Source: Trichoplusia ni (Eukaryota > Arthropoda > Insecta > Lepidoptera > Noctuidae). From it: a DNA stretch of 64,000 nt. Shown one piece after another: positions 41,201 to 50,985 of the stretch; the first letter of the stretch is position 1, and every line of letters begins with the position of its first letter. The position numbers and the translations under genes were made by a program. The stretch spans positions 6,014,001-6,078,000 of the forward strand of contig NC_039498.1 of NCBI RefSeq assembly GCF_003590095.1, given 5' to 3'. Below the pieces are notes generated by a model, which was given only the letters and a program-made list of their open reading frames with translations, ran no database searches and was not told the origin of the DNA.

Positions 41201-43461
41201 GTAGAGTCAGTAATAAATAAGTCGGGACGTCCATATTTTCTTACGTAACAAAAAGCATCTTGAGTACGTTCGTGCATGTATCGTGGACCACCAGTAAAAG
41301 AAGAGGGCAAAATAACTAAACGACCCATATTCACCGTATCGTTATCTTGCTGCATGGCGTCGCGAAGGTGCACGTATTCTTCAACGCGCAGCTGCCTTTG
41401 ATTAGATCGTATATAAACTAATCTTTCGGTTTCAATTTTTGCGTACATGTCTACAATAAACTGATTGAATAAGCCACGAAAACGTTGAAAGTATACAAAC
41501 CTATTCCGTCTTACTTGCAAGTGGTAACAGTAAAATTGAAGGCATGAAATCTTTTTATTATAATTAGGTGCGCCTGTACGCGGATCAGTTTGGTATAAAG
41601 CAAAATTATAACCATCTTCCCCTCGACAGTATATCAAAGGATATTGCAAACTGTCGTAAGCCCTGTGGGTTTCATAAATACGTTGCAAACGATTATCTCT
41701 GGAACGGATAACGATATCACGCCTATCACATTCCTGGTCGACCAATACCACAGCAACTTCATTCGTGGATGGAGCATTATAACGCCCAGGGTGTTCCTGA
41801 GTTGGACGCCTATCGGCATTTATAACAATTTTATAATTGTTATCATCATCTCGAGGAAGAGCTTCTAATGCCGATTTAAAACTGCATACATACGAATTAA
41901 CCTGATGCAACATGTTCTGAAGTTGTGATATGAGTTCAGTATTTAAATTCGGGAAATATTGATTTCTTATATTCGACTGTTCGTTGTAGTCGGATACAAA
42001 ATATATTTGAAGAAACTTAGGTTGGTTTTCAGGCAAAAGGGATCCTATCAAATGGTAAACCTGACCTTGTATCTTAAAAGTAGGCATGAAATGACCTTCT
42101 GAGATTTGTTGAGCGCCAAAGGATGTCATTTGAAATGCACTATTATAAGTGCGAATATTATCTAAAAACTGTTTAGATTGTATATGTTCCCCTAAAAGTA
42201 GTGATTTCAAAGGTTCCGGTGGGTCTTCGAATGAAGGCAAATTTATTTTACCTGTAGAACAACAGAAACCAGCTGACTCCTTACTCCACTTTGAAGCATT
42301 ACAAAAACGACATACCACGTTCATATCGCCTATTACAGAAGATGATCCATAATCAATTGTGAGGTTATAAGCAAACCCACTTTTATATTTGTCGGACCAA
42401 GCCACCGAATTTCTAGATTGATCTTCTATGTGTACATCTAAGTTATTAAGGCTATGTCGAAATCTGTCTGCAGTAAGACGGGCCTCTCGCTGTTCGTCCG
42501 TTTCAAGAGACCGAATATTTTCGATTCTTAATCTTTCATTAGACAAACTTACTGATCGTTCTTGTCTCAAAGAATTATAATATTCGCGTACCGACTCTAG
42601 TCGTTGTTCATGCTCATGTGCGTCTTCGAGAGATCGAATAACATTATGGTGCACCCTATCATTTGTCAAACGGTCTTCATATTGAGTTAAAGTTTCAGAT
42701 TCTCGAGATAAAATATGACGTTCGCGGTCAGCTGTGAGACGCAATTCCCTCTCAGTGTAGGTTTCTGACTCGCGAGACAATATATGACGTTCGCGGTCAG
42801 CTGTGAGACGCAATTCCCTCTCAGTGTAGGTTTCTGACTCGCGAGACAATATATGACGTTCGCGGTCAGCTGTGAGACGCAATTCCCTCTCAGTGTAGGT
42901 TTCTGACTCGCGAGACAATATATGACGTTCGCGGTCAGCTGTGAGACGCAATTCCCTCTCAGTGTAGGTTTCTGACTCGCGAGACAATATATGACGTTCG
43001 CGGTCAGCTGTGAGACGCAATTCTCTGTCAGTGAAGGTTTCTGACTCGCGAGACAATATATGACGTTCGCGGTCAGCTGTGAGACGCAATTCCCTCTCAG
43101 TGTAGGTTTCTGACTCGCGAGACAATGTATGCCGTTCGCGGTCAGCAGTGAGACGCAATTCTCGTTGTGACGCAGTTTCAGCATCTCGGGATAACACATG
43201 TTGTTCTCGGTCAATGGTAAGCCTCAGCTCTCGTTGAGAAGAGCTTTGAGACGCCCGTGATGTAGCTCGTCTCGCTCTGTCAGCTGCTAATCGCATCTCT
43301 CTCTCTGGAGAGCTTTCATTGGCTCGAGAGGTTGAGGCACTAACTCTCATAGAGTTTAACCGATGTGCTCTTTCCTCTGCCGATTCTTGAGAACGCGCAT
43401 TTCTCATCCTTTTAGCATCTCTCGAATTTCGAGATAAAGATGGTCGTTTTTTAGGTGGCAT
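38245..43461 (-). CDS. Helitron RepHel transposase (HUH nickase and PIF1-like helicase)
   Basis: A single uninterrupted 1,738-residue frame. Residues 41-340 are a charged repeat region: about ten copies of a 23-residue unit, six of them (113-250) nearly identical. A zinc-finger-like segment follows (C384-x2-C387 ... C400-C401). The Helitron-like N/Rep region spans roughly 640-970: GLPHAHILLW holds the HUH histidines H818 and H820, and YICKY holds the paired tyrosines Y957 and Y961. The PIF1-family helicase spans 1285-1738: Walker A APGGTGKT (1311-1318), Walker B IIWDE (1390-1394), GDFRQTLPV (1429-1437), YAMTINKAQGQTF (1677-1689) and QLYVALSRVSS (1705-1715). Known RepHel proteins nick one strand at the termini and unwind it during rolling-circle transposition in the nucleus. 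The chosen ATG has A at -3, is the first in frame, and lies about 695 bp after the predicted start of transcription. No stop or frameshift breaks the domains, so the protein may be active. Length is within the range of animal RepHels; the repeated N-terminus is what makes it long. Confidence 0.95.
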   Translation of the reverse strand: MPPKKRPSLSRNSRDAKRMRNARSQESAEERAHRLNSMRVSASTSRANESSPEREMRLAADRARRATSRASQSSSQRELRLTIDREQHVLSRDAETASQRELRLTADRERHTLSRESETYTERELRLTADRERHILSRESETFTDRELRLTADRERHILSRESETYTERELRLTADRERHILSRESETYTERELRLTADRERHILSRESETYTERELRLTADRERHILSRESETYTERELRLTADRERHILSRESETLTQYEDRLTNDRVHHNVIRSLEDAHEHEQRLESVREYYNSLRQERSVSLSNERLRIENIRSLETDEQREARLTADRFRHSLNNLDVHIEDQSRNSVAWSDKYKSGFAYNLTIDYGSSSVIGDMNVVCRFCNASKWSKESAGFCCSTGKINLPSFEDPPEPLKSLLLGEHIQSKQFLDNIRTYNSAFQMTSFGAQQISEGHFMPTFKIQGQVYHLIGSLLPENQPKFLQIYFVSDYNEQSNIRNQYFPNLNTELISQLQNMLHQVNSYVCSFKSALEALPRDDDNNYKIVINADRRPTQEHPGRYNAPSTNEVAVVLVDQECDRRDIVIRSRDNRLQRIYETHRAYDSLQYPLIYCRGEDGYNFALYQTDPRTGAPNYNKKISCLQFYCYHLQVRRNRFVYFQRFRGLFNQFIVDMYAKIETERLVYIRSNQRQLRVEEYVHLRDAMQQDNDTVNMGRLVILPSSFTGGPRYMHERTQDAFCYVRKYGRPDLFITDSTNPKWDEITRELLEGQAPHDRHDIIARVFHLKLKSMIDLLTKDKIFGEVLCYMYSIEWQKRGLPHAHILLWLKDKVRPNDVDSLISAEIPSPIADPVLYDIVKTHMIHGPCGSFNGNSPCMQDGRCTKRYPKALVDGTVTGHDGYPLYRRRSRDNDGFTVEKRVSGQQVTLDNRWVVPYSPVLSRAFQAHINVEMCNSVESIKYICKYINKGSDQATFALRNEHDEVTRFQSGRYISSSEAVWRILSFNIHERYPPVTHLDVHLEGGQRIYFNAENVTERLENPRQTSLLAFFRLCQTDDFAKSLLYEEVPSYYTYDKQRGVFNRRRRGRPVDGESGIFKEHVLGRVYTVHPNNAECFYLRLLLHTVRGPTSFIDLRKVDDVVYPTYQAACQARHLLENDQHWDDALAESCVSDNPRRLRHLFVTLLTFCNLSDAVTLWEKYKEKFSEDFLRNIPNNDEGTTNDNFRDLAINQCLLALQDDLTAVGGKSLCEYGLPTPTSVGEVTNRVYSAEIGYNLTELLTTLENGVPMMTAEQRSVYDRVCNSVQNNLGTIWFLDAPGGTGKTFLTKLILAYVRNQRKIALAVASSGIAATLLPGGKTAHSMFKIPIDLDRTENPTCSISRNSDKAKVLRECSLIIWDECTIAHRKGVEAVDRTLRDIRQNDRPMGGITVLFCGDFRQTLPVIPRGTRADEVRACLKSSYLWRDIQSVHLTINMRVRTGDNPDDSQFSDTLLKIGEGTYPQLHQGKLILTPELCCMVQSQPHLISSVYGDVTNILNRDNSWLCERSILTPRNDQASEINNKILSNIQGESKVYRSINRMVDEQEATNYPIEFLNSLNMPGLPSHEICLKIGIPIIMLRNLKPPQLCNGTRLKVTQLQQNIIEAQILTGCGAGETVFIPRIPLIPNNFPFQFKRTQFPVSVCYAMTINKAQGQTFRVAGVDLSVSCFSHGQLYVALSRVSSSKSLYVHVPDGSTFNIVYPEALH
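42712..43125 (-). repeat. six 69-bp coding tandem repeats
   Basis: Six units of exactly 69 bp encode LSRESETYTERELRLTADRE plus RHI (residues 113-250), with only a few substitutions (one unit reads FTD instead of YTE). Degenerate units continue on both sides (41-112 and 251-340). As 69 is a multiple of three, the other frames stay open too, giving a spurious 175-codon frame at 42687-43214. The units are rich in Glu and Arg in alternating patches, as in a single long helix or coiled coil. Confidence 0.93.
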
Positions 43462-43529
43462 TGTGTATTTTTAATCGACGGTAACTGAAGCTACCTTACA
43501 CTTACAATTATATATAGTTATTATGTAAT

Positions 43530-43890
43530 AATTACGAAAATAAACTATTAATATAATAAAACACTACCAATTACGAAAATAAACTATTAATACAATTAAA
43601 CACTACCAAAATAACTAATATAATAATAACGAAAATAAACTATTAATATAATTAAACACTACCAATTACGAAAATAAACTATTAATTTAATTAAACACTA
43701 CCAATTACGAAAATAAACTATTAATTTAATTAAACACTACCAAATTACGAAAATAAACTATTAATACAATTAAGCACTACCAAAATAAATAATATAAAAA
43801 TTACGAAAATAAACTATTAATATAATTAAACACTACCAATTACGAAAATAAACTATTAATACAATTAAACACTACCAAAATAACTAATAG
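43530..43890 (-). repeat. 39-bp minisatellite upstream of RepHel
   Basis: Eight units of 'ttacgaaaataaactattaa' plus 'tataattaaacactaccaa'. Some units carry an extra 'aataactaatataataa' block, which recurs every three to four units and suggests a higher-order pattern. It sits between the predicted promoter and the start codon, so in the 5' untranslated region or an intron of it. Confidence 0.9.
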
Positions 43891-43974
43891 GTGTACCTAC
43901 TACTAATACTTTTAATCTAATACCTATTATATAAACTAACAACAAAACAATTCTAAAAATAAACTATTCAAAGA

Positions 43975-44100
43975 CTAAAAGTCGTGCTGATAAGCACGGT
44001 TTGCAAATAACAATTATTTTTTTAAAAAAAAAAAATAAAAATATTGTTTTTTTAGTTTAAAAAAAAAAAAAAAAAAAAATAAAATAAAAAATTATTGATT
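43975..44100. other. A/T homopolymer-rich segment
   Basis: Long runs of A (plus strand) at 44023-44035 and 44059-44080, within the Helitron leader. No other signal. Confidence 0.7.
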
Positions 44101-44155
44101 GTCAATAAGGTCGAACAGTCTGAACGTCTATTCGCATCAACAGCCAAATATTGTA

Positions 44156-44189
44156 TGACGCTCGAGCGCGGACCCCCCGCCTTTTTATA
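44156..44189 (-). promoter_or_regulatory. TATA promoter of the Helitron
   Basis: On the minus strand GGGAGGTATAAAAAGGCGGG gives a strong TATA box (44189-44181) with G-rich flanks. A candidate initiator GTCATAC follows with its A at 44156, placing the first T of TATA at -33. The segment 44150-44235 is a GC-rich island within the AT-rich leader. It points at the RepHel gene about 700 bp downstream. Confidence 0.6.
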
Positions 44190-44279
44190 CCTCCCGCCAC
44201 GACGCGCGTCGAGCGCGGCAACCGATACACAAAAATAATCCTTATAGCATGACTCTGTATTCACGCGCGATTTCTTATT

Positions 44280-44756
44280 ATTTCATGTATAACTTTGGTG
44301 TTTCTACACCGATTTACATGATTCTTTTTTTATTGAATAGGTAATAATGTTAACTTTTTTAATTGGGGATGAGTGATAGTGTTGTAAACGTTAGAGTAGA
44401 CAAATACAATCAGAAATCTCCGAATTGCTAAGCTATCGGGAGTTTCACGTGTTATTGTGAGTCAACCATAAAAGTTAGACATATGCTGTCGAGGAATATT
44501 TTTTATATAATTTTAGGGAGAATATTTCCGTCATACATGATTTCTATGTAGCTTTAACCTATAAGCCTGCACACGTGACGGAAGCTTAAAAAATGGAGTA
44601 ACTTACCCCGTTTTCCCAATATTTCCCTTCACTGCTCTGCTCCTATTGGTCGTAGCGTAATGAAAAGTATACTATAACCTGCCCAAGAGTATGAAGAATA
44701 ATTGTGCCAAATTTCGTTAAAATCCGTCGAGTAGTTTTTGTTTCTATAACGAATAT

Positions 44757-44757
<1 letters not shown>
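44280..44757 (-). other. Helitron 5' leader
   Basis: Non-coding sequence between the promoter and the TGTC microsatellite. The order 'aacgaaatttggcacaatta', 'cctgcccaagagtatg' (plus strand) and 'agtttcacgtgttattgtga' is recognised from lepidopteran Helitrons, which supports placing the 5' end at 44916. Confidence 0.6.

Positions 44758-44795
<38 letters not shown>
44758..44795. repeat. (CAGA)n microsatellite, about 9 units
   Basis: Uninterrupted 'cagacagacagacagacaga' run within the 5' part of the Helitron. Short GACA arrays at this place are a usual feature of related lepidopteran elements. Confidence 0.95.
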
Positions 44796-44797
<2 letters not shown>

Positions 44798-44916
44798 AAT
44801 TTTACTGATTGCATTTTTGGCATCAGTAGCGATCCCTAACCACCCCTTGATAGTTATTTTTTAAATATATTTTATGTACAGAATTGACCTCTCTACAGAT
44901 TTATTATAAGTATAGA

Positions 44917-46001
44917 TAGATATTCTATTGTTTATTAGTTCAACGTCAATAATAAACATACAGCATCCCGTATCCAGTATCCTGTTCACATATTGTGTCC
45001 GTTTGTTTAAAAAAAATATAGAGTCAACTAAAAAACTGAAAATTTTCAAAGTCAGTCATCTATCACAATGTTTTTATTCCTAATAGGCCTAAAACATGCT
45101 TAAAAACTTTAGATTGCATCGGTAATTAAAATAACTGGATTTAACCTAGAGGTTCATTTTCTTAAAACTAGCTGTTTTTAAAACTAATTTCAAGAGTTAT
45201 TTATTTAGGAGTTAGTTTCAAATTCATTGTCCCAGTAGCTTTGTGTGTTGACATAAAACGATTTTGGTATCAAAGCTACCCACGAAATGAATCTCATGAA
45301 TATTGGACCCGCCGTTTAAGCATAAAGAGACAGGCTGGCATCCGAACTTTTCTTCCAAAGGAATTGATGTGTATGTTTTACCAAAAAGCAACTAGATCAT
45401 AGTGCGTATCCTTCGAAGAATAAACATGTTCTGATGACGTACCTGCAAAGAAAAAATATAATTACTAAAGATTAAATACAAATACATGTATTACGAGAAC
45501 AGTGATTAAGAAAAAATATTTTTGTACTACATCTAAGTCTGTTGCCGTGGTCGAAGTGAGACGTCGCTACAGTCAGCATATTCCCCTATTTCAAAATCAA
45601 AAGTCATTTAAAAACAGTCCAAATTAGGCTACTAAGTAGCACTTTTTGAAGGTCAGATTACATTGAACAGTATTTAGTTTTGCCCACCCTTCGCCGTTTC
45701 CTAAGAGCTTTCGCTGAGAGAGGAGAAACGGCGCAACAAACTCCCCAGCAGCAACATAAACTATTTTCAACGTTGGTAAGAACTATTAGTAAACGAAGCC
45801 GACTACCATTGTTTCAGTCAGACTGTAGGAGTAGTGCAAGCGAGAGAACGTACTGCGCGATGTTAATGTTAGTCTTGTTTCCACATGTTTTTAGTGACTT
45901 ATTTTGATGTGACCCCTGTCAGTTTTATGAAACAGCAGCGCAAGTAGTTTAGTTTTGCTTCAAGGGCTTAAATTATAGAAAGCATTCATCTTCCGATGTC
46001 T
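44917..46001. other. no feature recognised
   Basis: Sequence flanking the Helitron on its 5' side. No gene or recognised repeat. Confidence 0.4.
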
Positions 46002-46049
46002 CTCTCTTTAATAACTGTATCTAAGGAACGATACAGTTATAAAAGAGAG
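46002..46049. repeat. 20-bp inverted repeat, one mismatch, 8-base loop
   Basis: Arms 46002-46021 (CTCTCTTTAATAACTGTATC) and 46030-46049 pair except at one position. The right arm merges into the F palindrome that follows. Confidence 0.75.
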
Positions 46050-46090
46050 AAGCATAGCTCTACACCGTGTTATGCGCTATCTCGCTTCCA
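46041..46090. repeat. interrupted palindrome family F, copy 6
   Basis: 'Aaaagagagaagcatagctc' with 'tacac' on the left, 'gttatgcgctatctcgcttc' on the right. Confidence 0.6.
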
Positions 46091-48544
46091 GAGCTGCAAA
46101 AGTCCTAGAAAAGTATCTGGATCATATTACAGTCCTAGTTGAATAGTGTTAAATAGTCCTCGCATCGTTTAGTCCAACAAATAGCTATTCCATTCATCCA
46201 GAGCCCGGCGCTCGTGACGTACGTTACGAAGTGTCGATAAGACGCCGGTAATGCGGCTCAACACGCGATTTGAAGCTTAAGATTGGGGCTGCAGTGACAG
46301 AGAGCATTGTCGCATTGAAGAAGTGTGGGCCTAACCGTCATACGCGATTCAAATAAAAGACTCACTTTTTTCAAAAATTGTTAGCCCGTCACACATGCTC
46401 GTTATGCAACTCCTGTAAGCCAGGATCTACAAAGAAACCAACGAAAACCACCGAAACACTTAAGTTCAGTGTGTCCCAGGCGAAGACAATCAACTGCCTT
46501 TTAAACTATGCATTGACAAAACACAAAACTGTTTCACTTCAAAAGTTTTGGCAGTCAGAAATGGCGATGGCGGACTGATTGAAAGATTCAGCAAATTGAC
46601 TATGGTCGTATATTCCACGTTATGCTTACATGTAGTCACACATCTAGGTAACAACCGCAACGAACGCTACTTAACTTTCGACTGTTGCAATCATACTGCT
46701 AAGACAAACAAGTCAGATAAAACCGTACAAACTTCAAATATAAATCTCGATCACTGGCACCCCACCTTACTTTCCCTTTATCACGACCACTTCAAAAGAA
46801 TAATTATATTGTACTAATCTGGCCTACATACAAATGTCCACTGTATATTATAGCACATACAGCATATTTTACTTTACAAAAACATTTCATATTGAAACGT
46901 TACAGAAATTGTTCGTATTTTTAATGAAATTTAAGCAAAATATTACAAAATTGTATATAATTTTAGTAATTTTAATTAATATTTATTGATATTGCTTTTG
47001 TTTATCGGTGATTAATAATTGTTTCGTACAAGTGATTAGGAACTAAGGGTTCAAGTGGGTTCACATCGAAATCCCGAAGTTACAGGGATCGTTGTATAAT
47101 ATGTGATAGTTGTTAATATTGTTTTAATGCCAAAAAAATACAGACTAATTGAAAGCCTCCTTTTTGAAAGTCGGTTAAACATCAGATTTAAACTGAACTG
47201 TAACTTGAAATAACATTTAGCAAGTAACTTGTCAAAAAAATCACAAAAATAGTATTTGCTTTCTATTGTTGTAAGAAACGGCCACATTATGAGACTAATA
47301 TTTAATGACCAAGAAAAGTATATTTAACTGCAAAAAGTTACAACAATTGTCTCTATAAAATATAATACGTATATCATTACCAAACCATCACCTCCTAAAC
47401 TATTAAAACAGTATCCCATTAAATAAAACTATCACGAAGTGTTTAATACCACATTTGATACACATAACAAACTAAATGCAAACAAATCAAACAGAAATAA
47501 ACTTTATTTAAATCGCGATAAGATTGAAAATCACATACAACGACAATCTAACGTCCTAGGCAATTACGAAGGATTAGTATCTCAAATACAATAAACAAGC
47601 ATTAAGTAAAATCCTACTTAATTGCTTCGAAAATAAGGTTCAATTTTCTATAACATAACATACTGAGCAATTACACAAATAGGTATCTGTTAAATCGTTA
47701 AAATCGTAGGATAAATGTTTGCTAGCACATTTTGAATTTTATTACATACCGTATAGGGTTTAATTTGTGCAGTAGTGTTACATTTTAGTGTTTACTGAAT
47801 AGGGATGTTCATTTAGTGCGTATATCCGCTGCTGTTTTCTAGATTAGCTAGCGGATATTTTTCAAATTAAGCTTTTTTGCTGTATGCCAGCCTTGGTAGC
47901 ATTAAAAATTAAAAGTTGTTTTAATAACAAATGGCTTTTCTAACGAATCCCCGTGTTCTCTGAATGTTTATTCTAAACTGATAAGGCTAAGAGCCGAACA
48001 CCACAAACTTTGGAAAAAGTTACCATAAAGAAGTAAAAAATTACAAGTTTTAGAAGAACTTAAAATCAGGTGTATAACAGTGTGTTAGAAAAACATCTGA
48101 TTAAACAACGACAGCTTTCACAGAAAACTAAACGGTATTCTTTCCTGAAGGCTTTATTTCTTTCGGTCAAAGCAAAACATCGTATCAAACAAAGAATTAC
48201 AAAAAAAAACCGCTAGAAACAAAACCACTTATTTCATTCAATACAACTTTGTTACAAATATCCGCCTCATATCCGAAAAGTATCCGCATATCCGAAAACA
48301 CAACACTACAGCAGCTCCACTCGAGACATCAAAGGCTCACAATTTCACAGTGCGTAACCCTAGAGGGCCGGAGAGCCCACAACGTTACCGAAACGTTTTT
48401 ATTTAGTGATATAACGACGTTTTAAGATAAACAAATATTTATGATGCGGGGTAGAGCTGAATAAGTCTGTCGACAGCTTTATATGTGAATGTTTTACGAG
48501 CGGTGATAGAAAATTACTTTATTGGATACAATTTTCGGTAGAAT
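46091..48544. other. no feature recognised
   Basis: AT-rich sequence. Two short overlapping open frames at 46378-46817 have no domain. 'Gcctcctttttgaaagtcgg' at 47155-47174 is the common 'accgacttcaaaaaggagg' lepidopteran repeat motif in reverse. Confidence 0.4.
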
Positions 48545-48860
48545 TTTTAGGATTCCGTAACTAAAGGATAAAAACGGAATCGTATTACTAAAGCTCCGTC
48601 TGACCTTCCGTTTGTCCGCCTGTCTGTCACCAGACCGTATCTCATAAACGGTAAAAATTAGAGATTTTAAATTCTGACACATGATGACGCTATATCAATA
48701 AATATCGATTTTAAGCAATGGTCAGTACGGTCATGATTTAGACTGTATACAATTTTAGTAATACTGTTTTGACTGTTTTGAAGAATTTTTTTATGGTATT
48801 TTTACGGAAACCTCAGTTTTGCGACTCTGACTAGCACTTGACCGATTTTTTTAATTTAAT
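48545..48860 (-). repeat. repeat family J, full-length reference copy
   Basis: In reverse complement: 'aaaaaatcggtcaagtgcta', GTCAGAGTCGCAAAACTGAG, a middle with 'tttgagatacggtctggtga'-like text and 'cagacggagctttagtaata', ending 'tttagttacggaatcctaaa'. About 315 bp. Confidence 0.65.
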
Positions 48861-49366
48861 TAAGGTAGACATCTTTTCACGTTGTTTAATAGCTTTGAGC
48901 TCAAGCTGGAGCCTTGTAAGCTAGTAAGTTAATTTTCTGTCCTGTGTAAGCTTACAAAAATAATCGTTATAATAATAGTAAGGTAATTAGACCTCGACTC
49001 TATTTGGGTAAATCCCGTTATCACGACAATAATGGTATTTCATTTCTTGTCTACTTACCTACTCATAATTCAAATTATATCCAAATTATAATAGGCTCTG
49101 TTATTTAACCTCAAAGAGTAACAAATGACAAACCACAAACACCTTCGCACACATAGAAATAGACATTAACTCAGGAATGCTACAACACGGCAACAAAAAA
49201 ACCTCATACACTTTTTACAACTTCATTAAAATTATATTAAAACTGGAGCTCTTCATTAAAACTATGTAGAGGTAGTTAAATGTATCTTATAGTACTCGTG
49301 GAGATGCTTAATTAATTATAAGGATAATATGGTACAAAGGAAGAATGACGTCACGGGCTTATATCT

Positions 49367-49580
49367 TACTAATATTATAAACACGAAAGTTTGTATGTAT
49401 GGATGTTTGTTCCTTTTACACGCAAAAACTACTGAAACGATTTAGATGAAACCGATATGTCACTGAACCACAGTAGATCATAGGATAGTTCTTATCCCGA
49501 CTTTATTTTCCCTTGCGATCATTATAGATTCGTTGCATCATTTAATAATGGATTCATTCTGAATCATTCTCACTAAAGTT
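49367..49580 (+). mobile_element. chimera: Helitron-like family K 5' part joined to family G tail
   Basis: The first 155 bases (TCTTACTAATATTATAAACA, 'acgcaaaaactactgaaacg', 'gatagttcttatcccgactt') are family K. At about 49523 the text switches to 'cgttgcatcatttaataatg' and 'gattcattctgaatcattct', the 3' part of family G. The usual K terminus is missing. Confidence 0.6.
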
Positions 49581-50278
49581 ACATAAAATAGTTACTATAA
49601 ATGACAGAAATTATTAATTTCTCTAAAAATAACTTAATTCAAAAGGAAATAAGGTTGATTCTCGGAACTCATTACATGGTCTTTGTGGTTCACCATACAA
49701 GGTTTAAATATTAAAGTGAGTCGTGTATTATTTTGATAATGAATAAGATTTATTTAAGGAATGTATTTAATGAAGCCTCTTATCATACGTTTCGTTTTAA
49801 AAGCTTAATTTATTGTGAACACGTTTCAATATATCATTTTGATTTCGTTGCCGTTTTGAGTGATATTAAATTTTCTTCGTGACTATAAATTTGGATTATT
49901 AGTCTCATTCAAATGATAAATATCGAATCGAAGGTTGAAAAAGTGAAAATCGGAATCGCGCGACTCCGGTTTGCTGAAAGTACGACCATACAATTCTAAA
50001 AAAAAAAAAGCATTGTCATGTCAAATAATTGGACTTAAGACCTATTATCAGATTCCTCTAGTAAAATAAGTCCATGTAGTCCGTCAAACAGTATTCCAAA
50101 AAAGACTGAAAACGTATTTTTTTTCATGACATGATTTTTTATTTTTTATTGGGGCCTAAAAAGCGTTCCTCTAAATATATACCTATATGTAACTGGTAAT
50201 ATGATCACATTAAACCTAAAAATTATCGTGCTAATCACATCGAATATAAATCCACGACCTCCTAAACCTTATCCTCCG
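49581..50278. other. no feature recognised
   Basis: No gene or recognised repeat. Confidence 0.4.
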
Positions 50279-50355
50279 ACTAATGCTTGTCCAGAATCTA
50301 GGTGTCTTCATGCATGTGCCTTGAATATTCACGAAACAACCGCGGAAAGCTTAGT
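50279..50355 (+). mobile_element. SINE family A, body fragment
   Basis: 'Taatgcttgtccagaatcta', 'ggtgtcttcatgcatgtgcc' and 'ttgaatattcacgaaac' match the family A body. Confidence 0.6.
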
Positions 50356-50639
50356 CTAAATAATATAATGTTTTTTTGTATTTTTCCTTCTTTCTCCTAG
50401 GACTGGTCCTTAATGGCACGCTCTTGGTTATTAATAGCTCGATACAAGGAAGACGGGTATGGCGGTCACGATTGTGACGTCACAGGACAGACCGACGGCG
50501 CCACGCCGGATGTGGGATCGATTCCCCGAATGCATAATGTTGCATAATGCTTCTAGTTGCTGTTTGATTATATTATTATGACCTAAAATTGATTCTGTGT
50601 TGAATTCGGTACCGAAATTCTGACAAAAATTTAATTAGA
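50356..50639. other. possible tRNA-like SINE relic
   Basis: GGATGTGGGATCGATTCCCC at 50510-50529 resembles a box B, preceded by a GC-rich segment. No clear box A. Confidence 0.25.
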
Positions 50640-50895
50640 TCAAAAAAAGGTCTGAAAGTCAATCCACTATCTGTCCATTCTTCTGTCACCTGCTATATCT
50701 CTTAAACTGCTACAGACAGTTTTCATTTTCACCGACGATATATTTCTCTAACCGTAGTTACACAAATAATTACAAATATTGAGGTTAGGCTACGGCCGTA
50801 TGGTCATAAATTTGATGGTCGACCAATTTTTATTCGTATTTAGCGAATTTGTACAAAACCCTTAGTGTTGCAAGCCTGACTTGCACTTGAACGGT
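50640..50895 (-). repeat. repeat family J, near full length
   Basis: 'Cttctgtcacctgctatatc', 'cagttttcattttcaccgac' and, at the right end, 'cttagtgttgcaagcctgac' and 'ttgcacttgaacggttt' follow the reverse of family J. Confidence 0.55.
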
Positions 50896-50926
50896 TTCGC
50901 TGCTATCCCAGTAATTTTGTTGGTAA

Positions 50927-50985
50927 GGCAGGATAATCCTCATGGACCCAACTCCTCGGGGGAGGAAGTGGATCCCAGTCCAGCT
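50927..50985 (+). repeat. dispersed repeat P, copy 2
   Basis: AATCCTCATGGACCCAACTC and 'ctcgggggaggaagtgg' match 16065-16105. Confidence 0.5.

Larger units (their letters stand above)
37923..44916 (-). mobile_element. autonomous Helitron, about 7.0 kb
   Basis: Read on the minus strand the element starts A|TCTATACTTATAATAAATC at 44916 and ends in a CGCG-GAC-GAA-GTCGCG hairpin followed by GGCACAAGCTAG|T at 37923. TC at the 5' end, CTRR with a nearby hairpin at the 3' end, no TIR and insertion between A and T are the Helitron rules. In order it carries a TGTC microsatellite, leader sequence known from lepidopteran Helitrons, a TATA promoter, a 39-bp minisatellite, one RepHel gene (38245-43461) and a 3' region of 322 bp with an AATAAA signal at about 38047. 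If the alternative TC four bases upstream is used the element is 4 bp longer. Confidence 0.88.

Noticed and set aside
42687..43214. A 175-codon open frame on the minus strand, overlapping RepHel
   Set aside because: It is the alternative frame of the 69-bp array; since 69 is a multiple of three, a frame without stop in one unit stays open in all.
43530..43890. A CRISPR-like array
   Set aside because: The units are tandem without unique spacers, in a eukaryotic mobile element.
46378..46817. Two overlapping open frames that might be one gene
   Set aside because: The frames differ, no splice structure or domain is evident, and the composition is not coding-like.
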